From assembly GCF_013365535.1 (NCBI RefSeq), contig NZ_CP053590.1:1540501-1604500 (forward strand): a DNA stretch of 64,000 nt, in the 5' to 3' direction. The notes under the pieces are model-generated. The model ran no database searches. It saw only the letters and a list, made by a program, of their open reading frames with translations, and was not told the origin of the DNA. This DNA comes from Aquimarina sp. TRL1 (GTDB taxonomy: Bacteria > Bacteroidota > Bacteroidia > Flavobacteriales > Flavobacteriaceae). Numbering within the stretch: the first letter of the stretch is position 1; each line of letters opens with the position of its first letter. Shown here in pieces: positions 63,102-64,000 of this stretch. Position numbers and translations under genes: made by a program.

Positions 63102-63105
63102 GGAT

Positions 63106-63498
63106 TTATTTCTTTTGTCTTCGCTCTAACTGCTCTGGGTTTTCCAATGGATTATCCAACCCCTTAACTGCTCGTTCTATGGAAGCAATATACTCCAGAG
63201 AATCATCAATAAAAAATAGCAATTCGGGGGTTCGACGTAACTGATGTTTCGTTCGTTGAGCTACTTGATGTTTAATCTGGGATTTTACTGCCTGAATTTC
63301 TTTTAGTACGTTTTCTCCTTCTTTACTAGGAAAAACACTCAGATACACTTTTGCCTGTGACAAATCTGTAGTTACACTTACTTTGGTTACAGAAACTAAA
63401 ATCCCCTGCACTCCTGCTTCCCTTAATGCCTGCTGCACAATATCAGCGATATCTCGCTGTAATACTCCTGCTATCTTTTTCTGTCTATTTGTTTCCAT
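63106..63498 (-). CDS. rbfA: Ribosome-binding factor A
   Basis: The 130-residue KH-like protein helps mature the 5' end of 16S rRNA and the 30S subunit, mainly in the cold. It has RQKKIAGVLQRDIADIVQQAL, the conserved VSVTKVSVTTDLSQAKVYLSVFPS and the C-terminal LRRTPELLFFIDDSLEYIASIERAVK. I place the start at ATG 63498 (METNRQKK) instead of the upstream in-frame ATG at 63525; a -7 box sits 5 bases upstream of it. It precedes the LolC/E-like gene, an arrangement common in Bacteroidota. Confidence 0.93.
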   Translation of the reverse strand: METNRQKKIAGVLQRDIADIVQQALREAGVQGILVSVTKVSVTTDLSQAKVYLSVFPSKEGENVLKEIQAVKSQIKHQVAQRTKHQLRRTPELLFFIDDSLEYIASIERAVKGLDNPLENPEQLERRQKK

Positions 63499-63503
63499 GG
63501 CTG

Positions 63504-63511
63504 CAAAAATA
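63504..63511 (-). promoter_or_regulatory. -7 box immediately upstream of the rbfA start codon
   Basis: CAAAAATA on the plus strand reads TATTTTTG on the minus strand, matching TAnnTTTG; only five bases separate it from the ATG at 63498, so the message may have no leader. This also argues against the upstream ATG at 63525. Confidence 0.45.
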
Positions 63512-63658
63512 CACATTTCCGGCAAGTTTCCATAAGAAAGCTAAGCCCCATTTACCGTCCAAAAACCCTATTTCTCCACCTGTTTCTCCAAAAAATGAAT
63601 CTCAACAGGTTATTACAAGACAGAAGTATGTATTTTTATCCATATTAAAACAAACAAC

Positions 63659-64000
63659 ATGGATCACATCAAAAAAATAGAACATTTAGGTATTGCTGTC
63701 AAAGATATCAAACAGGCGAATGCTCTATACGAAAAGCTTCTTGGCGTGCCTCCTTATAAGCAAGAGGAAGTCAGTAGCGAATCCGTTATCACATCTTTCT
63801 TTAAGGTAGGAGAGAGTAAAATAGAACTTTTAGCCAGTACAAATGAAGAGGGACCTATCGGAAAATTTATCGCTAAAAAAGGAGAAGGAATTCATCATGT
63901 TGCATTTGATGTTGATGATATAGAAGCTGAGCTCACACGATTAGAAAAAGAAGGATTTCAGCTCATCAATAAAACCCCAAAACCCGGAGCAGACAATAAA
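63659..64000 (+). CDS. mce: Methylmalonyl-CoA epimerase (N-terminal part)
   Basis: The frame starts at ATG 63659 and runs off the window after 114 codons. It is a VOC-fold protein with metal-binding His in IEHLGIAVKDI and HHVAFDVDDI and the family segment FKVGESKIELLAS. The enzyme converts (R)- and (S)-methylmalonyl-CoA in the propionate/succinyl-CoA route. It faces away from rbfA; this position relative to rbfA is familiar from other flavobacteria. A weak box TATTTTTA lies at 63631-63638. Confidence 0.9.
   Translation, partial: MDHIKKIEHLGIAVKDIKQANALYEKLLGVPPYKQEEVSSESVITSFFKVGESKIELLASTNEEGPIGKFIAKKGEGIHHVAFDVDDIEAELTRLEKEGFQLINKTPKPGADNK

Overview
The window is a stretch of chromosome from a marine-type member of the Flavobacteriaceae (Bacteroidota). 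The evidence is the low G+C composition, many -7 promoter boxes of the Bacteroidota form TAnnTTTG, frequent TTG/GTG starts, lipoproteins with acidic residues after the lipid-modified cysteine, TonB-dependent receptors, a type IX secretion (T9SS) cargo protein, and several gene neighbourhoods that, as far as I know, are typical of flavobacteria (glgA-like/DUF4270/glmS beside panCD; atpDC apart from the rest of the ATP synthase genes; rbfA beside a LolC/E-type permease and mce). The genus cannot be fixed from sequence alone, though Aquimarina-like genomes fit. I see no prophage, insertion sequence, CRISPR array, tRNA or rRNA. Most of the window is core genome.

Layout. 1-1107: end of a polyprenol-phosphate glycosyltransferase and an LPG_synthase_TM flippase-like protein. 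1142-7563 (minus): atpDC, then a second operon of glgA-like, DUF4270 lipoprotein and glmS. 7674-12527 (plus): panC, panD, a second flippase-like protein, a hydrolase-fold/TPR protein and radA. 12577-16080: collagen-like lipoprotein, aldo/keto reductase, small secreted protein and a stand-alone S24/S26-type peptidase with a palindrome at its promoter. 16332-19964: haem-uptake pair, a TonB receptor and an HmuY-like lipoprotein, with an iron-box-like dyad at the promoter. 20567-30280: small secreted protein, OmpA-type lipoprotein, exonuclease III, an ABC ATPase with a 94-residue membrane partner, a 998-residue T9SS cargo, glyS and a coiled-coil membrane protein. 30361-39460: comF, Ig-like lipoprotein, omega-amidase, ileS, dksA-like, lspA and 5-formyl-THF cyclo-ligase. 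39435-41747 (minus): retropepsin-like/RimK/M14 operon. 41904-53661 (plus): uvrC, patatin-barrel protein, tyrosine degradation (hmgA, hppD), DUF3108 protein, tryptophan dioxygenase, M23 lipoprotein and pgi. 53839-64000: TonB receptor, small cytochrome-b-like membrane protein, YjbQ, HAD phosphatase, lepA, dusB, LolC/E permease, rbfA and the start of mce.

The genes combine housekeeping functions (energy, translation, repair, coenzyme A, cell-wall hexosamine) with envelope functions (haem capture, surface lipoproteins, T9SS export, outer-membrane patatin) and aromatic amino-acid catabolism. The less ordinary signals are mostly non-coding or small: mRNAs that appear to begin with a long stem-loop a few bases after a TATATTTG box (atpD, the S24-type gene, lepA); a candidate small RNA with its own promoter and terminator at 48779-48884; a 21-codon, apparently leaderless ORF ahead of hmgA; and two tiny ORFs in the lepA leader. 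Several proteins lack expected catalytic residues (GlgA-like fragment, GHD hydrolase, HxC M23 peptidase, single-Cys DksA). All functional calls rest on motif recognition by eye; no database search was run.
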